Position numbers and translations under genes: made by a program
DNA from: Phragmites australis
Lineage: Eukaryota > Streptophyta > Magnoliopsida > Poales > Poaceae
NCBI RefSeq assembly: GCF_958298935.1
Contig: NC_084938.1
Location: forward strand, 27,013,501 to 27,077,500
Length of the DNA stretch: 64,000 nucleotides
Direction of reading: 5' to 3'
Shown: positions 46,201 through 58,654 of the stretch, piece after piece
Numbering within the stretch: the first letter of the stretch is position 1
Layout: each line of letters begins with the position of its first letter
The notes under the pieces: generated by a model
Seen by the model: the letters and a program-made list of their open reading frames with translations, nothing else
Databases searched by the model: none
What the model was told of the DNA's origin: nothing

Positions 46201-48378
46201 CTAACTCCATTATTTTGGAAAATACACGGAGTTAAATGGGATAATATTTCCACAAACTATATTGATTCCATCGAATCAATCAATATCAAAGACTGCAAAT
46301 TGTCGACAAATATTTCTCCTCGAAAATTGCAGAAGATCTTCAATTAGATCTAGACCAAAATCCATGACCATGGCAGGGTGGCTCAAGCACTCGGACTGGA
46401 CCAAATAGAAGGAAGTAATTGAGACAGAATTGCACTCGCTCACAAAAGAGATGTATTCACAAAAGTAATACCTACACCTCTAATGTCTTCCCTATGGAAG
46501 AAAAATGGATTTTTAATCCATAAGATGGTGAAATAGCGAGGCTTGTAACACATGGGTTTACGTATAGGTCCGGTATCAATTATGATGCTACATACCCCAT
46601 GGTATATGTGAAAATTATGTTCTCATATTCAATATCATTGGTAGATCAAATGAATTGAATAGATTCGGACATATAAGTCCCTAATGGACTTCGTATTCTA
46701 AATTTAAATACAAATCGCAATATATATTGTGTATAGCTTAAGTCACTCCATGATCAAGCATTTAAGTTGATTGTGGTACAACTGACTAAATAAGTTTCTT
46801 CCACAAAAGGGTTACTCCAACAATTACATATATGTGTTCATAATGAAATCTCAATTGGATTTTGTATCATCTCCAAACCACACACGATAAAGTATGTAAT
46901 AATCTTATGATGGAAATTGAGATGAATAATTTGGTTAAAACCAAATTTTGCTTAAGTCTACGACTTGAGCATATTCCTTCAGGAATATTTATCCATCAGT
47001 CCATCAATATCCAATTGATATTGAACAATCATATCCATCAAATATTTATGGTCATTCGATCCCTAAATATGAATTAAGATCCATTTATACATTAGGTTGA
47101 CAATGAAAAGATATTTAATCTAAAGTTCTATATCTTAGTGTCATCAAAGCGCTTATGTATCTTGCAAATCGCAACATACCTGATATTGCATTTGCAGATA
47201 ACTTGCTAGCTTAAATAACGCAACTCCAACAACACCATTAGGTGAGAGTCAAAGATGATATCTAAAGATATCTTTATGGCACCAAAGATCTAGATTTTTC
47301 TATCAGAAAATCAAGATATGACTATAGTGGATACCCAGACATTGGCTATATAACAGATCCCCATAATGCCAGATCATAGACTGATTTCATGGTGATATAG
47401 CCTTCTTATTGGAGTCATCAAAACAGATTCCAGATGCTACTTTCACCTATCATTCTGAAACATCACATATATGTGTATGACCTTGCAGAATGATAAACCA
47501 CATACAATTATCATGTGGTATTGATTCTATTGAATAATCAATAATTATCTATGAAGATAATTCTGCGCGCATTTGCTCAAATGCAAACAAGTTACATAAA
47601 AAGCAGTATAACCAAACATATTGCTCCTAAAATGTTATATCCTTGTAATAGAGAGAAAGAAATTTTGCAAACTAAATCATGTGATAATCTCGTATATTTA
47701 TTCACTAAGTTCTTACCAACTTCCGCATTCCAAAATGCATTCAAGTAATTGGTATGCGATGACTACGAGATTTGCAATGTTCAGGGGGAGTTTATCCCTA
47801 AATAATAACCTGTTCATATTATATTGCACTCTTTTCCTTTATGAGTTTTGCATATACGGTTTCTCATATAATATTTTTATTGAGACAATATATACATAAG
47901 ATGATGTCATATCTCATATTTCCCCTTCGGGTTTTTTAAAAGAGGTATCAAAGATATATCTATTATTTTTCAAACTCATTTATAGGTTTTTCCTTTTAAA
48001 TGTTTTCTCATATGAGTTTACACAGAGGCAATAATCAATATATGATGTACCATTTTCTCCTTATTTTCCCACTGAATTTTAAATGAGTTTTAACATCATA
48101 TCACTAGTATTCCTCCTATTTTTTCAAGAGATTTTCGGAGGTTTTAATATGATACATATATTATAATTATTGTTCTCTAAGTTCACCAATGAATTTTTCT
48201 TATTTAAGTGAGCTTACAACGAGGTAATAACCAATATGTATTGTATCATTTTCTCTTTATATTTTCCCATTGGGGTTTTAAAAGAGTTTTAATGATATAT
48301 CAATATATTATTTTCTTCTCATATTTTTTCATAGAGTTTTAGAGGAGTTTTCAACAAAAAATTTACAACTAGAATAAT

Positions 48379-48520
48379 TGATGTGTCTATTGGGAAAGGG
48401 TGTCTTCTCGATAGATATGTCATTTCATCGTATCTATTCAACATATATAAATATATAAACAACCCATTAAATAAAGACAAGCTATCATTCTCTATCTCTT
48501 AAATGTCTCTCTACAGTCAT
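48379..48520 (+). repeat. 3' LTR of the Copia element (end uncertain)
   Basis: It starts TGATGTGTCTATTGGG and is alignable to GTCTCTCTAC. The last 30 bases of the 5' LTR have no counterpart, so the 3' end is truncated or diverged. Upstream, 47,900-48,340 holds four or five repeats of a TTTTCCC(C/A)(T/C)T..GGGTTTT-like motif, common between pol and LTR in such elements. Confidence 0.6.
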
Positions 48521-49057
48521 AAGTAGCCGCGCTATTGCAAGCATCATCTATATAGCGCGTGCCGTTAATTCATCTTAATTTAGCTGTTTAATTACTGGAT
48601 TGTACCGTTAAGCTTGATCGATGGGGTGCCTCCTCCAATAAAGCTAACATTTCCTTCGTGTGAACACCCCTGTGACTTGAGTTAGTTTGCTTGATCTATA
48701 GTTTCACTTGACCTAACTACTTAAGAACAAGAAGCTGAAGCTTGAAGTAGTAATTAGTTACCGTTAAACTCCATCTAGCATTTCCTCCTACGGCCGATCT
48801 GGGATCACCAACAGATTACTCCAACCAAGCTCGATCAGGTAGGAGATCACAGAAACGGAAAGGATCAGCTAGACTTTGCGTCTCAACCATGTCATCACAA
48901 CTAGAGAGGTATCCTTCACGTATGTACAGCACCGGCAAATAATTTCAGTAACAGCTACAGCCAAGGGCATGGACAGCAGCAGCTGTTTAACACGATCACC
49001 CATAGTTTCGCTCCATCAGGCGCATCATCTGACAGACTGAGACCCATGCTTCACAAC
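48521..49057. other. Short intergenic stretch
   Basis: No ORF or repeat is recognised. It may include downstream flank of SWEET copy B displaced by the Copia insertion. Confidence 0.35.
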
Positions 49058-49442
49058 TAAGAGCAACTTCAACAGCACATCTATATTTTATCATTTATAT
49101 CCTTATATGGATTGCTATCTATAAAGATTCCTCTTTTATAATACTTCACCATTCCAACAGCACATCTATATTTCACCCTTTATATTCTCTCTCCTATTTT
49201 TAATAGTATTTTATAACTAATAATATATTCGTAACGACTATATTTTTGTAACGGCTATATTTCTAACGGTTATTTCTCCGACGGCTATTTTTTCAATGGC
49301 TATTTTTTCCACGGTTATTTTTTCAACAGCTATTTTTTCAATCAATATATGCAAGTCCATTTGCCATTCTTGAGTTGTGTCTCATCTCCCAGCTCTCTCT
49401 GTGTCCTCTCCCACATATCTTTATCTCCTCTCTAACATTGCA

Positions 49443-50830
49443 ATGAGGCGTCGCAATATCGTCAAGCAAATTCTCATGGATTCATTGTCGACCTCATCCG
49501 ACGACGACGAACTCATTGTTGCTACAGCATTCCAAGTGCACGATGAAGACCAGCGTTTGAATGTTCGACGCCATGGCGGTTCCGTGCCAGGACATCGAGT
49601 AATTCATCGCGGCAGAGAAGCCGGACATGCAAGACTATACCAAGACTACTTTTCACAGGATCCCACCTACGGCCCGGCTATCTTTCGGCGCAGGTTTGTA
49701 ATTAGTGAATATATTTTTGTTCGCCCTTATTTTTTATCCTCTCGTCTCATTTTATTATTATTTCTGCGCAGATTTAGAATGGCTCGTTCTCTGTTTCTTC
49801 GTATAGTACAATTTGTAGTAGAGCATGATAGCTATTTCATGCAGAAAAGAAATAGTGCTAGGATTCTTGGTTATCTCCTTTGCAAAAGATTACCGCTGCA
49901 TTTTGCATGCTAGCTTATGTAGTACCAGCGGATGCTACAAATGAATTTATTCGGATTAGAGAAAGTATTGCTATAGAGAGTCTTAAAAGGTTTGTACAAG
50001 CTGTTGTGGAAGTATTTGGTGATGAGTATCTGAGATCTCCAAACAATATTGATACTGCTAGGTTACTTGAAATGGGAGAAGCAAGAGGTTTTCGCGGTAT
50101 GCTAGGGAGCATAGATTGCATGCATTGGAAGTGGAAAAATTGCCCAGCAGCATGGCAAGGAATGTATACCGGCCATGTGCATGAGCCCACAATTATTCTG
50201 GAAGCCGTTGCTTCACAAGATCTTTGGATTTGGCACGTTTTCTTTGATTTACCGGGGTCTCACAATGATATTAATGTTCTTCACCGTTCCCCTCTATTTG
50301 CAAAGCTAGCTGAAAGACAAGCTCCAGAAGTGAATTATACCATCAATGATCACAACTATACAATAGGCTATTACTTGGCAGATAGCATATATCCACTATG
50401 GGCAACTTTCGTGAAGACAATAACATCTCCGTAAGGGAATAAGAAAAAACTTTTCTCGCAAGCTCAAAAAGGTGCTAGGAAGGATGTTGAACGAGCATTT
50501 GAAGCTCTACAGGCTCGTTTTGCCATTATTCGTGGACCAACAAGGTTTTGAGATCAAGAGACACTCGGACAAATCATGATGGCTTACGTCATCATGCATA
50601 ATATGATAACTGAAGATGAGCGGGAAGACTTCGATTACGATCATGAGCCGGAAAACTTCCATTACGACCGTGAGGGAGAAAGAGTGATAATTGAAGATGA
50701 GCACACCCTTGAGTTGTCTCAATTAATAGAGTTTATTAAGAACAATCATGATATCAGGGACCGACAAGCTCACTCTCAGCTTCAAGATGATCTAGTCGAG
50801 CACCTATGGCAACTATATGCAGAGTTGTAG
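49443..50830 (+). pseudogene. Harbinger transposase (DDE_Tnp_4 type), inactive
   Basis: Starts MRRRNIVKQILMDSL at 49,443. Exon 1 ends 49,693 and exon 2 starts 49,772; joined across a GT-AG intron this gives AIFRRRFRMARSLFLRIV. A one-base deletion near 49,874 shifts the frame into LQKITAAFCMLAYVVPADA. The first catalytic D is in GSIDCMHW, the second in GSHNDINVL, and the E in ERAFEALQARFAI. Two in-frame stops follow: TAA at 50,432 (before GNKKKLFSQAQKGA) and TGA near 50,548 (in GPTRF-stop-DQE). Harbinger transposases cut at the TIRs and normally work with a Myb-like partner. With one shift and two stops this copy is dead; host splicing could not rescue it. Confidence 0.88.
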
Positions 50831-51301
50831 TTCTTGTAGTGTAAGTATTTACAATAATGTAGTCGGAACCTATCAAGTATTGTTTTTATTATAGAGGGGT
50901 GTAGTGTTTTCAAATTATGTATGATGATGTATGCAGTTCTTTCTGAATTAATGTATCATGTTCTTTTGACATAACTTATAGTTCTAACAACAAATAGCTC
51001 GTACAATAAATAGTTCACATAGCAATCATCAGTTACAAGGGGCACCGATTCATATACCCATATCCTTACACAAAAATCTGATCAGTATCAGTTCTACAAA
51101 TTTCACACTATAAGTTGTCAAGTTTCAGCTTTCTCTTAGCAATTGCACAATGTAACCTTCACTGAAATCTGAACTTATGAAGGGAATTTGGGTGATTCAA
51201 TAATCAATATGCAAACCATCAGATACAGAACACAAACATGGTAATAATATGGAAAATGCACTCAGGGAACCAATTCGTCCAGCATCTTCCCCTGCAATCA
51301 G

Positions 51302-51664
51302 TCACAAAAGGCAACAAACAATCAGAAGCTGTAAAAAAACACGTTCTCGCTCAAGAAAATGGTCCTTGATTTCCTTCAAAAAGAACGGGGGACAGAATAC
51401 TCCATGATCTACAGAGTAACAAAGCCCAAGAACCAAGTTTAGGGCTTGTACATTCCTCCAATGCATCCTCCAGTGGTCCATATCAACTCTTTCGTTACTG
51501 CAGAACATATTATCCATCATTGTATATGTATTGAGCTGAGGCTCACAGCCATCCATCCCCATTCTCTGGAATACATTATGTGCATCTTCAAACTTCTGAG
51601 ATTTTATCAGATAATGAAGAATAATATCATAAGTCCAAGCATTTGGACCAATTTTACAATACAC
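51302..51664 (-). pseudogene. Captured pentatricopeptide-repeat (PPR) gene fragment
   Basis: The minus-strand frame reads GPNAWTYDIILHYLIKSQ, then FEDAHNVFQRMGMDGCEPQ, then LNTYTMMDNMFCSNERVDM. That is one complete PPR helix pair and part of the next (P-type repeats: NAWTYDIILHYL..A..VF..M...GCEP). PPR proteins bind RNA in mitochondria or plastids. Only about 60-100 codons exist, with no start, no transit peptide and no further repeats. It lies within the Harbinger element, on the same strand as the RIX1 fragment. Confidence 0.65.
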
Positions 51665-52174
51665 AAATAGATGAAGTTAAGCAATACAACTGTGCACTTG
51701 CTTAACATATGAAATTAAGTAAATCAAACCAGGGAGGCCCTTGAATTTGCTTAATATATACAGATATTTAAGCATGCCTGTGTGATAAAACCAAACGTAT
51801 ATGTCCATCTACGGTTTATTTTACCCAATGTCCCTCCCATGAAACCCCACTAAAGTTTCTCACAAAGCTAGTTCGTAATAAAATCGAGCAAACTTGCCAT
51901 TAAAAAACTACTCTCTAGCTTCAAATTGACACAGGCACACCCATATGGACAACATCCTTATGGAATTTACACCAGTCAAAGTAACCCCTTTTAAAGCATT
52001 CTGCTGTGAAACATTTCCTTCACACCATCCTAGGGGACTTTTCTCTAAAAAGATAACCTTTTCTAAAGAAAATTACATCACAGTAGCCTAAATCCCAGGA
52101 AAAAGCGCCATCATTCAACCCAGATTGTACTAAATTATCAACGCAGAGAGCAAGGGGATCAGACGACAACATAC

Positions 52175-52434
52175 CGAGTCGCTCTCCACGAGCGCGTCGA
52201 CCCGCTCGACCCAGGCGTCGATGGCGGCACGCCACGCCTCAAGGAGCTTAGGGTCCGGGAGGCTCTCGTAAGGAGGTCGTGCGTGCGCACCACCTCGAGG
52301 ACGGATGCGACCTCCGTCGGCGGGAGCTCGGCACCGCCCAACTGCGGTAGCTGCTCGGCGACCACCGCGCGGAGCAGCCGCGGCTTCAGCCAGGGGTCAT
52401 TTACGTCACTGAGGAAGCTGTCGGCGCCGGCCAT
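52175..52434 (-). pseudogene. Captured first exon of a RIX1/PELP1-like ribosome-biogenesis gene, frameshifted
   Basis: ATG at 52,434, reading MAGADSFLSDVNDPWLKPRL and VVAEQLPQLGGAELPPTEVA. After HDLL one base is missing, and the next frame gives ESLPDPKLLEAWRAAIDAWV and ERVDALVESDS up to a GTATGT donor at 52,174. This matches the N terminus of plant RIX1/PELP1-type proteins, part of a pre-60S maturation complex in the nucleus. The exon is 260 bases, one short of an in-frame 261. No later exon is found. The block upstream to about 52,900 may be the donor gene's 5' UTR and promoter. Family assignment is from memory of the N-terminal pattern. Confidence 0.6.
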
Positions 52435-53145
52435 CTATGCTGCGGTTTGGTGGATTCGAGTGGGCGGCACTTTGTAGGCAGCCGGAGAGACAGACGTTAT
52501 CTTGCTACTCTCCTCGTCTGCTCGGACTGCTGACAACCGCCGCCAGATTTGGAACTTGTTCGCCAGGCAACGCAGCAGCATGGAGGTGAAAAATGGCAAA
52601 ACAGGCCAAGAGGCGGCGCGCAGCCACGGGCGCATGCGGGCTAAATCGGGACCCACGGCTCATCTCAGCTCCCAGCAGCGACCGGGCGAGCAACTTGGTT
52701 GACAGAAGTGACCGGCAGCGAGGTCGGGGCGACGTAGCAGATCCACGCGAGCAGGACCCGAGGACCATCGCAGTGGAGAGGAATGGGTACCTCGTCAACA
52801 AGGAACAGGAGAGAGGAAGGGGAGGAAGGTGGCAGTTGCTCAATGACGGCCCACGAGCACACGCTACATTTGGTGTGCAGCAAGGGTGATTTGAAGGTTC
52901 CACTAAAATGGGGCGTTCGATAGAGCGTCTGCTGGAGCAGGATTTTTACACAGTGCTATGGAGGGTGTGATAGCATGGCTGTTGAAGTTGCTCTAAAAGT
53001 TCGAGCATTATAGAAGAATTAGGTGAATACAGCGATAATCCATGAAATTCAGACGGCAACAAGGGTTCAATTTATACTACTGCACACCATCTCTTCCAGA
53101 AGAGTCTACTGGAACTGGGGCGCCTGCATAAACTCGTGGTCATCC

Positions 53146-55810
53146 TCATTGGTAGTTCGAGTTCCCTCCTTGACCTGGATAGCCTGGTGCACCACCACCA
53201 CTGTAGCCAGGATTGCCACCACCTTGGTACGGTGGGTTGCCTCCCTGGTAAGGGGGTGGTGGGTTGCCACTTTGGTACCCTGGCACGCCACCTTGGTATC
53301 CAGAGTTGGCGCCTGGGTAAGATGGGCCTGGATTACCTTGGTAACCTTGGTTACTGCCTCGGTACCCAGGAGGACCGCCTTGCTGATAGTGAGGTGCACC
53401 GCCAGGGGTGTAGCCCACCTGTGGGTTTGGCATCTGGGGCTGGAAATTTGGAGGGCCACCAGGAGTGTGCGGAGGTGGTGGCGGAGGAGGCATTTTGCCC
53501 TGGGCATGGTGCATAGGAGGGCCTTCACGGGGTGGCATCGGGTTCTGGCCAGGTGGTGGGGGACTGTTGAAACCCTGCCCAGGTGGAGGTGGGGGGCTGT
53601 TGAAACCCTGCCCAGGTGGAGGTGCATCTCTGTTCTGGAAATTCTGCATGTTGTCCCTTCTCCTCTCAAAGTTCCTTGACCTGTCGAAGTTGCGGGGTCT
53701 ATCATTGCGCCGAGATCTTTCATTGGCACGGGCATTGTTTCTGACCCACTCCTCATGGTATTTAGGGTCATAAGGAACAGCTTCACCGTTTATAAAGGGT
53801 TCTCCTGAAACAGAAGGGGGAAATGCATCAGATGCTAGACTTATTGATTCATTGATTCCTCAGCAATACTAAATATGAACAAACTTTTCTCAAAAGAAAT
53901 AAGCTTAAACTCACACAATCAAGTGTCCCAACAAAAGTGCGCATGAACAGAACGGACATTTTTTTCTCAATACATCAGATACAGTGGCATCCTGATTCTA
54001 AAGGCTTGTGCATAGTAGGCCAAATAATGGACATACAATAAACTGCTGTCCCAAAATAAGCTTCTACAACAGTCTAGGTAATTTTCGACACCACACAGGA
54101 AAAGAACAGATACAGGATATCAAACATATCAAATGAAGCTTCAGGAGTTGAGGACCCTATTTTATCTACCCCTTAAAGACAAGCATATCCTTACACAATA
54201 TAAGGCCATAAAAGCATATAATGAGCACATAAGTAATATATACTGATAACAGGCAGGCAGATAATCGGATTAGGTAGAGATCAAGTAAATTTTCATAAAA
54301 CACTAGAGATTGGATTCTGGCTAATGACTTAACACTTCATTTACATCTGATCTAAAACATGATGACCTGAATTGCTTGATTCTAAAAACCTATCACACCC
54401 AGCAAAAGGAAGGAAGAAAACAACATTGGTGTAAAGCAACATAAAGTTCAGAAAAAGTCAGTAACTATGAATGAACATTATTCAGACAGGAAAGATGTTA
54501 TGATTACCTCCATAGTCTTTATTTTTCACATCCAAGTATGAATCAGGAAGAACCCAGCGGACCTTGGGCAATTCTGCAAATGATTAAAAGGCATAAGGTC
54601 CATACAAGAATATTTGAGCATATTCCATGATGAGACTTCCCACACATTACTTCCTTTGATCATACCTTTAAGTTTGTAAGAAAGTTCCTCAGATACAAGG
54701 GCACCAAAGGCAAAGTAATGTCGAGTTGATACCGAGTATATCTTGTGCCTCGCTTCTTCCTCACTGGAATATGGAATTGGTTTAGACACAAGTACATAAA
54801 TTTGAAGAATGTAAGAAATAAAATGGGCAAAAGAACACTGCATTTCAGTCAACCAAAAATTGCATGTGTATTATACCTGTATACAGTGTTAGGATTGCGA
54901 ATATTTTGTTGGATGAACTCAACAAATTCAAACTTATCTAAAAGTTTGGATCAAGGTGATTGGTCTTTTGAAACATAACCAACATTAAAAAAACAACACA
55001 GCACAAAGCTGCACCCATATAAACATGCAAACTTGTAGCCTCTAAAATAACAGGCAACAATGAATGAACCGAATGATCAGTACCAACCTCCAAATCACAC
55101 TATAGAACAATACCAGGACAAGACCATAGGACAGAACACCATTCACATAATCACAACTAACAAATTAATCATATTTCGAACAAGAACTAAAAGATCAAAG
55201 CACTGTTTTATGTAAAATCACATCCAGGATGACCAGATCAAGCGATCAATGTCTGCATACTCAAAACAACTAATACTTATAAATCCATTCAGACCCAAAC
55301 AGTACCAGGTCCAAATATCTCATTAGCCCAAAGTTCCACTCGACTAGACATTATTACGGACTTACGGAGCATCAGAGCACTCACAGACAAAAACCAAAAA
55401 TAACTGAAGGAAGAAGGTAGGAAAATTGGATCCGGCGATATATACCTCCCGACGACCTGCGCGAGCGTCTTAATGTAGCTTTCGATGATCTCGTCGCGGG
55501 TGACTTCGGGGTTGGCGGCGTCGCCGGGGGGCGGCTCCATGACGACGAGCCAGTGCTCGAAGTCGCACCCGTCGAGGAGGATCGTCTCCTTGGGCGGGCG
55601 GTTGCTCCAGCTGGGGGACGAGTCCCGCAGCGAGGACGTCGCCGGCTGCGTCGCGTAGCACCGCGCCGGCGCCGGCGCCGGCGCGGGGAGGAGCGTCGCG
55701 GCCGCGGCGAGCGGGCGCAGGAGGACGGGGACGCGGCGGGACGCGGCTGCAGCGGGGAGAGGCGAGAGCGCCGCTCGGGAGAGGAGGAGCGCGCGCGACG
55801 CCGTCGCCAT
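53146..55810 (-). CDS. Multiple organellar RNA editing factor (MORF/RIP family), four exons
   Basis: Exons 55,810-55,446; 54,763-54,666; 54,573-54,508; 53,804-53,146, all GT-AG, giving 395 aa. MORF/RIP proteins bind PPR editing factors and are required for C-to-U RNA editing in mitochondria and plastids. The N terminus (about aa 1-60) is Ala/Arg/Ser-rich and fits an organelle transit peptide. The MORF box spans about aa 80-185 ([78 protein letters not shown]). The C-terminal half is rich in Gly, Pro, Asn and Gln, with [12 protein letters not shown] repeats and [15 protein letters not shown] repeats, as in MORF8/RIP1 and MORF1. The length equals Arabidopsis RIP1 as I recall it; the exact paralogue was not settled. 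No defect is seen. Confidence 0.93.
53163..53640 (-). repeat. Gly/Pro/Asn/Gln-rich low-complexity coding repeats in the MORF C terminus
   Basis: The last exon contains three tandem GFNSPPPP(P)GQ-type repeats (about 53,530-53,640) and many YQGG(N)P units (53,165-53,400). The DNA shows matching TTGGTA(T/C)CC-rich repetition. Such tails are expected to be disordered. Confidence 0.8.
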
Positions 55811-57298
55811 GGCGGCGGCAAAAACCCTAGAAGGCGACGAGACGGAGGAGACGAGGGAGGCCGCGGCGGAGGTGACAAAAGGGTTTAAGCCGCAATCCGC
55901 GTGAGCCGAAATATCTGGAGAGTCGAGTCGAGTCGAGGCTTCATATGGGCCTTGTTGGGCTATGGAATGTTGTAACTTTTTGGCCCATACGAATGACAAA
56001 AGGGGAGTTTTTAAATAAATTTTTATGTTAAAAAATATAAAAATAAAAAAATCTCGACAAAAGGGCATGTTTGTTTTACGCAGCTGCTATACATTAGCTA
56101 GCTATTTTAATTCGTGATTCCAGTCAGATTTTCGGCCGTTGAATTTGCTTTATGATTCAAGCTCCCCTTGGACTGATTCTTTTGGGCTGATTGGTTTCGC
56201 ATCGTGGGCCAGCTTTGTCCGTGTCTTGGGCTTCTTGTTTTTGGCTGGCATGTGTATTTCGTCTTTTTCAAATTTTTTTATCAGTTCTCCTTTCAGGTTT
56301 AGCTGCTTCGTGAGCTGAGAATAAGGATTGTAAATATTTCTTCCAAATGGTATTGTTAATATTTATCCTTTCAGGTTTACTGTTGAAAGGTTATTGTAAA
56401 TATTTCTTGCAGTTACAATAGTGTTGTAAATTCTAGATTTTATCACCATAACTTCTAAGTTTCCTATACGTTACCTTCTTTATATCAACTGTTGACCAAT
56501 ATAAGGATGCTTATTGGTATTTTTATTTATGTCTTTTTTTGGGGGGGCATGTTTTCTTGTCTTCCTTAAGAAAAAAATGGTGCTATGTTTTTTTATTTTT
56601 AAGAGTCTGCTAATCCCATATTCTTCTTGTCCCTTTTTTCAAAAAAAATTGTCATCTGGTTCTGTATGAGTTCACTAATTTTTCAAATTTCTTTGCCATC
56701 TTATGAAAATAGTTCTCCTTTCCTTACAATTCACCTCTTGTATTACTTTTTCTTATGGTACACTAATCCCATCACTTTGTATGTTACCGAGGATTAGTTT
56801 TTTGTTTTTTAGGAGTTCATTAATCCTATGATTTTCTTTGTGCTGATTGAAATATAATTATTTTACATCTTTCTTTTTGTAACAGTTCATTAATCAATTT
56901 TATATGTTCATTTGTTAATTCTATTTTGTGTTTGTTTGATCGGGTAACCCATATTTCCATCCATTGAGCGGGACTTGTACAAATTCCAAAAAGGTCTAAA
57001 TTTGGCGCCACTTACTGCAAATGGGACGTCACATGCACTAGCTACATGACAAAAATATATGGAGCTCACTATGTATGATGGTGCAGCCAAAAAGTTGATT
57101 GAAAACCTTAAAATAATCAGTCAGGTAACAAATATCTTTTACTGATTGTCCGTGACTGCAATAAAAAAAAAATCAATCAGTTTTTTTATGTAAAAAGTGT
57201 GCTTGATTACATGTCATCTCCCTATTGGCTGAAAATTTTGACTGCATTTCAAAAGAAAAATAGCTGATTATCAACTTAGACATTTCCTTTTTTAACCT
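55811..57298. other. Intergenic region upstream of the MORF gene
   Basis: It contains the MORF promoter and leader near 55,811-56,000, with a GAGTC run at 55,920-55,935. Beyond this is AT-rich sequence with T- and A-runs and no recognisable gene. Confidence 0.45.
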
Positions 57299-57312
57299 AG
57301 ATGGTGAGAATC

Positions 57313-57942
57313 CAGAGAGCTCTCGAGCGAAGGCGAACCAAAGGCGATGGAGACGACTCTGAGGTGAATGGCAATCTGTCAACCTCCTCGCCCCGACGGC
57401 TTGCTGGCCTCGGCGGAGGAGGGTGGGCCGACCTCCCTGTGGTTAGTACTAGTATAGTTAGTAGTTAGTTTACCTTTTTTTTTTATCTATTTGTTAAGTT
57501 AGTTTGTAGTTTTTTTGGGTGAATTTTGTTATAGATCAATTGATGCTTTTTGTCGCTCTGTGATTTCTCCTCTGAGGAGGATTCGGAGAGATCTTTTATC
57601 CTTTGGCTTGCTATGTTGGCTCATAATGGTGTTGTTGTGCCTACTTTCTCTAAAAAGGGAAGGTGTATCCTACCATCTCTGATGGGGTCACCCGATTCGT
57701 TCAACGGTCTAATAGCGCTTCACGCTGCTGATGGTGGCTCAAAAAACTTGATTGGTCTTTTCTGGTCCTACCTCGTCGGTGATGGACGTATCAACGCTGG
57801 CTTCTCCGATCCAGTTTGGCAGCGGCAATCGGGGAAGCTGCGGGGTGTTGCGGACTTGGGACCTGTGTGCGTATTGCTATGTAATCTTTAGGTTTCTGGT
57901 TGTATCAATAATGATCAAATAAAGTCACTCGTTTCTAAAAAA
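57313..57942 (+). mobile_element. Retroposed insertion (truncated LINE or processed sequence) with 14-bp TSD
   Basis: The block is flanked by AGATGGTGAGAATC at 57,299-57,312 and again at 57,943-57,956. It ends with an AATAAAG-type signal and a short A run (57,937-57,943), as expected for L1-mediated insertion. Inside, a 113-codon frame (57,550-57,891) is open, and the first 120 bases are GC-rich. I recognise neither a reverse transcriptase nor a known host protein, so it could be a 5'-truncated LINE 3' end or a processed pseudogene. Confidence 0.75.
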
Positions 57943-57956
57943 AGATGGTGAGAATC

Positions 57957-58654
57957 TAATCCATTTCGTACAATCCCTGCAAACTTATTTTCACCACACT
58001 GTGAATTGTGAAATTTTATAGTATGATTTGGTTTGTGAAATGTAAAAATTAGTTTTTATACCGTGACTGTTATTTTTCTTTTATTCTTAAAGCTAGAATC
58101 CATAATCAAAATAAAAAACAAACTAAGCATTAATCTTCTGTTAGATCAGCAGCTAATCAAAACTAGTTTTTTTTAAAATTTGTATCTTACTCGTACTTAT
58201 CATGTTACAGTATGTGACATGATGAAACTGTGACACATGCGATGCTTCACACTGGCGATATGATTTTTCTTCTCTTCCATTTTAAATCGTCACAAGCGAT
58301 TTTAGCTAAAGTTCATAATTAGAGCTATTAAGCAGAAGATGCATCCAATCCAAGTATAGTCAGGGGATTTAATAGTCGATTTTCAAAGAAGCAAACAAAG
58401 AAGATATGACGGACCAATTCATCGCAGCTCAAAAGGCTCCATACGAAACGACAGTAGCTTTGTGAGAAGGGCGGATCAACACTGAGAAGTCCAGACTGAG
58501 ACAACAGCATAACATTGACCAACATTGAATTAGATGTTGCTAGTACATTAAAAAGTTTTTTTTGTGAAAACTCGCCGTCGTTCAAGAGTCCAAAGGAAGC
58601 TGATACAAAAAAAGGAAGACACTTGACGAAGCAACAACAGTGGGTGCCGGCGCT
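57957..58654. other. Intergenic, probable TIM8 3' flank
   Basis: AT-rich, no gene. The segment 58,330-58,654 directly follows the TIM8 stop on the minus strand and probably holds its 3' UTR. Confidence 0.4.

Larger units (their letters stand above)
40834..48520 (+). mobile_element. Degenerate Ty1/Copia LTR retrotransposon
   Basis: Related short LTRs lie at about 40,834-40,990 and 48,379-48,520; both contain TGTCTATTGGGAA and ACCCATTAAATAAAGACAAG. Copia gag begins near 43,268 (MTGQEFDELALDGHNYTTWAM), with stops. A CCHC zinc knuckle (CRICGCYKHSTKKC) lies near 44,000. Integrase remnants (for example IHMDNV) are at about 45,110-45,430 and RT/RNase H remnants at 46,400-47,750. CAGGGGGAG at 47,781-47,789 resembles the Copia polypurine tract. 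All coding parts are broken by stops and shifts, and the LTRs differ at many sites, so it is old. No TSD was found because the 3' LTR end is unclear. It begins about 90 bases after the SWEET copy B stop codon. Confidence 0.85.
49061..52993. mobile_element. PIF/Harbinger DNA transposon with captured gene fragments (3,933 bp)
   Basis: Perfect 16-base terminal inverted repeats, GAGCAACTTCAACAGC, start at 49,061 and end at 52,993. They are flanked by TAA on both sides (49,058-49,060 and 52,994-52,996), the 3-bp TWA-type target of this superfamily. A Harbinger DDE transposase pseudogene fills 49,443-50,830. The rest, on the opposite strand, contains a PPR fragment and a RIX1-like first exon with its upstream region. 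The second ORF of the family (Myb-like) is not seen. Thus it is a formerly autonomous element that also carries host DNA. Confidence 0.88.

Noticed and set aside
52593..52889. 98-codon plus-strand ORF upstream of the RIX1-like exon
   Set aside because: It sits antisense to the captured 5' region, shows no domain and is rich in Arg/Gly.
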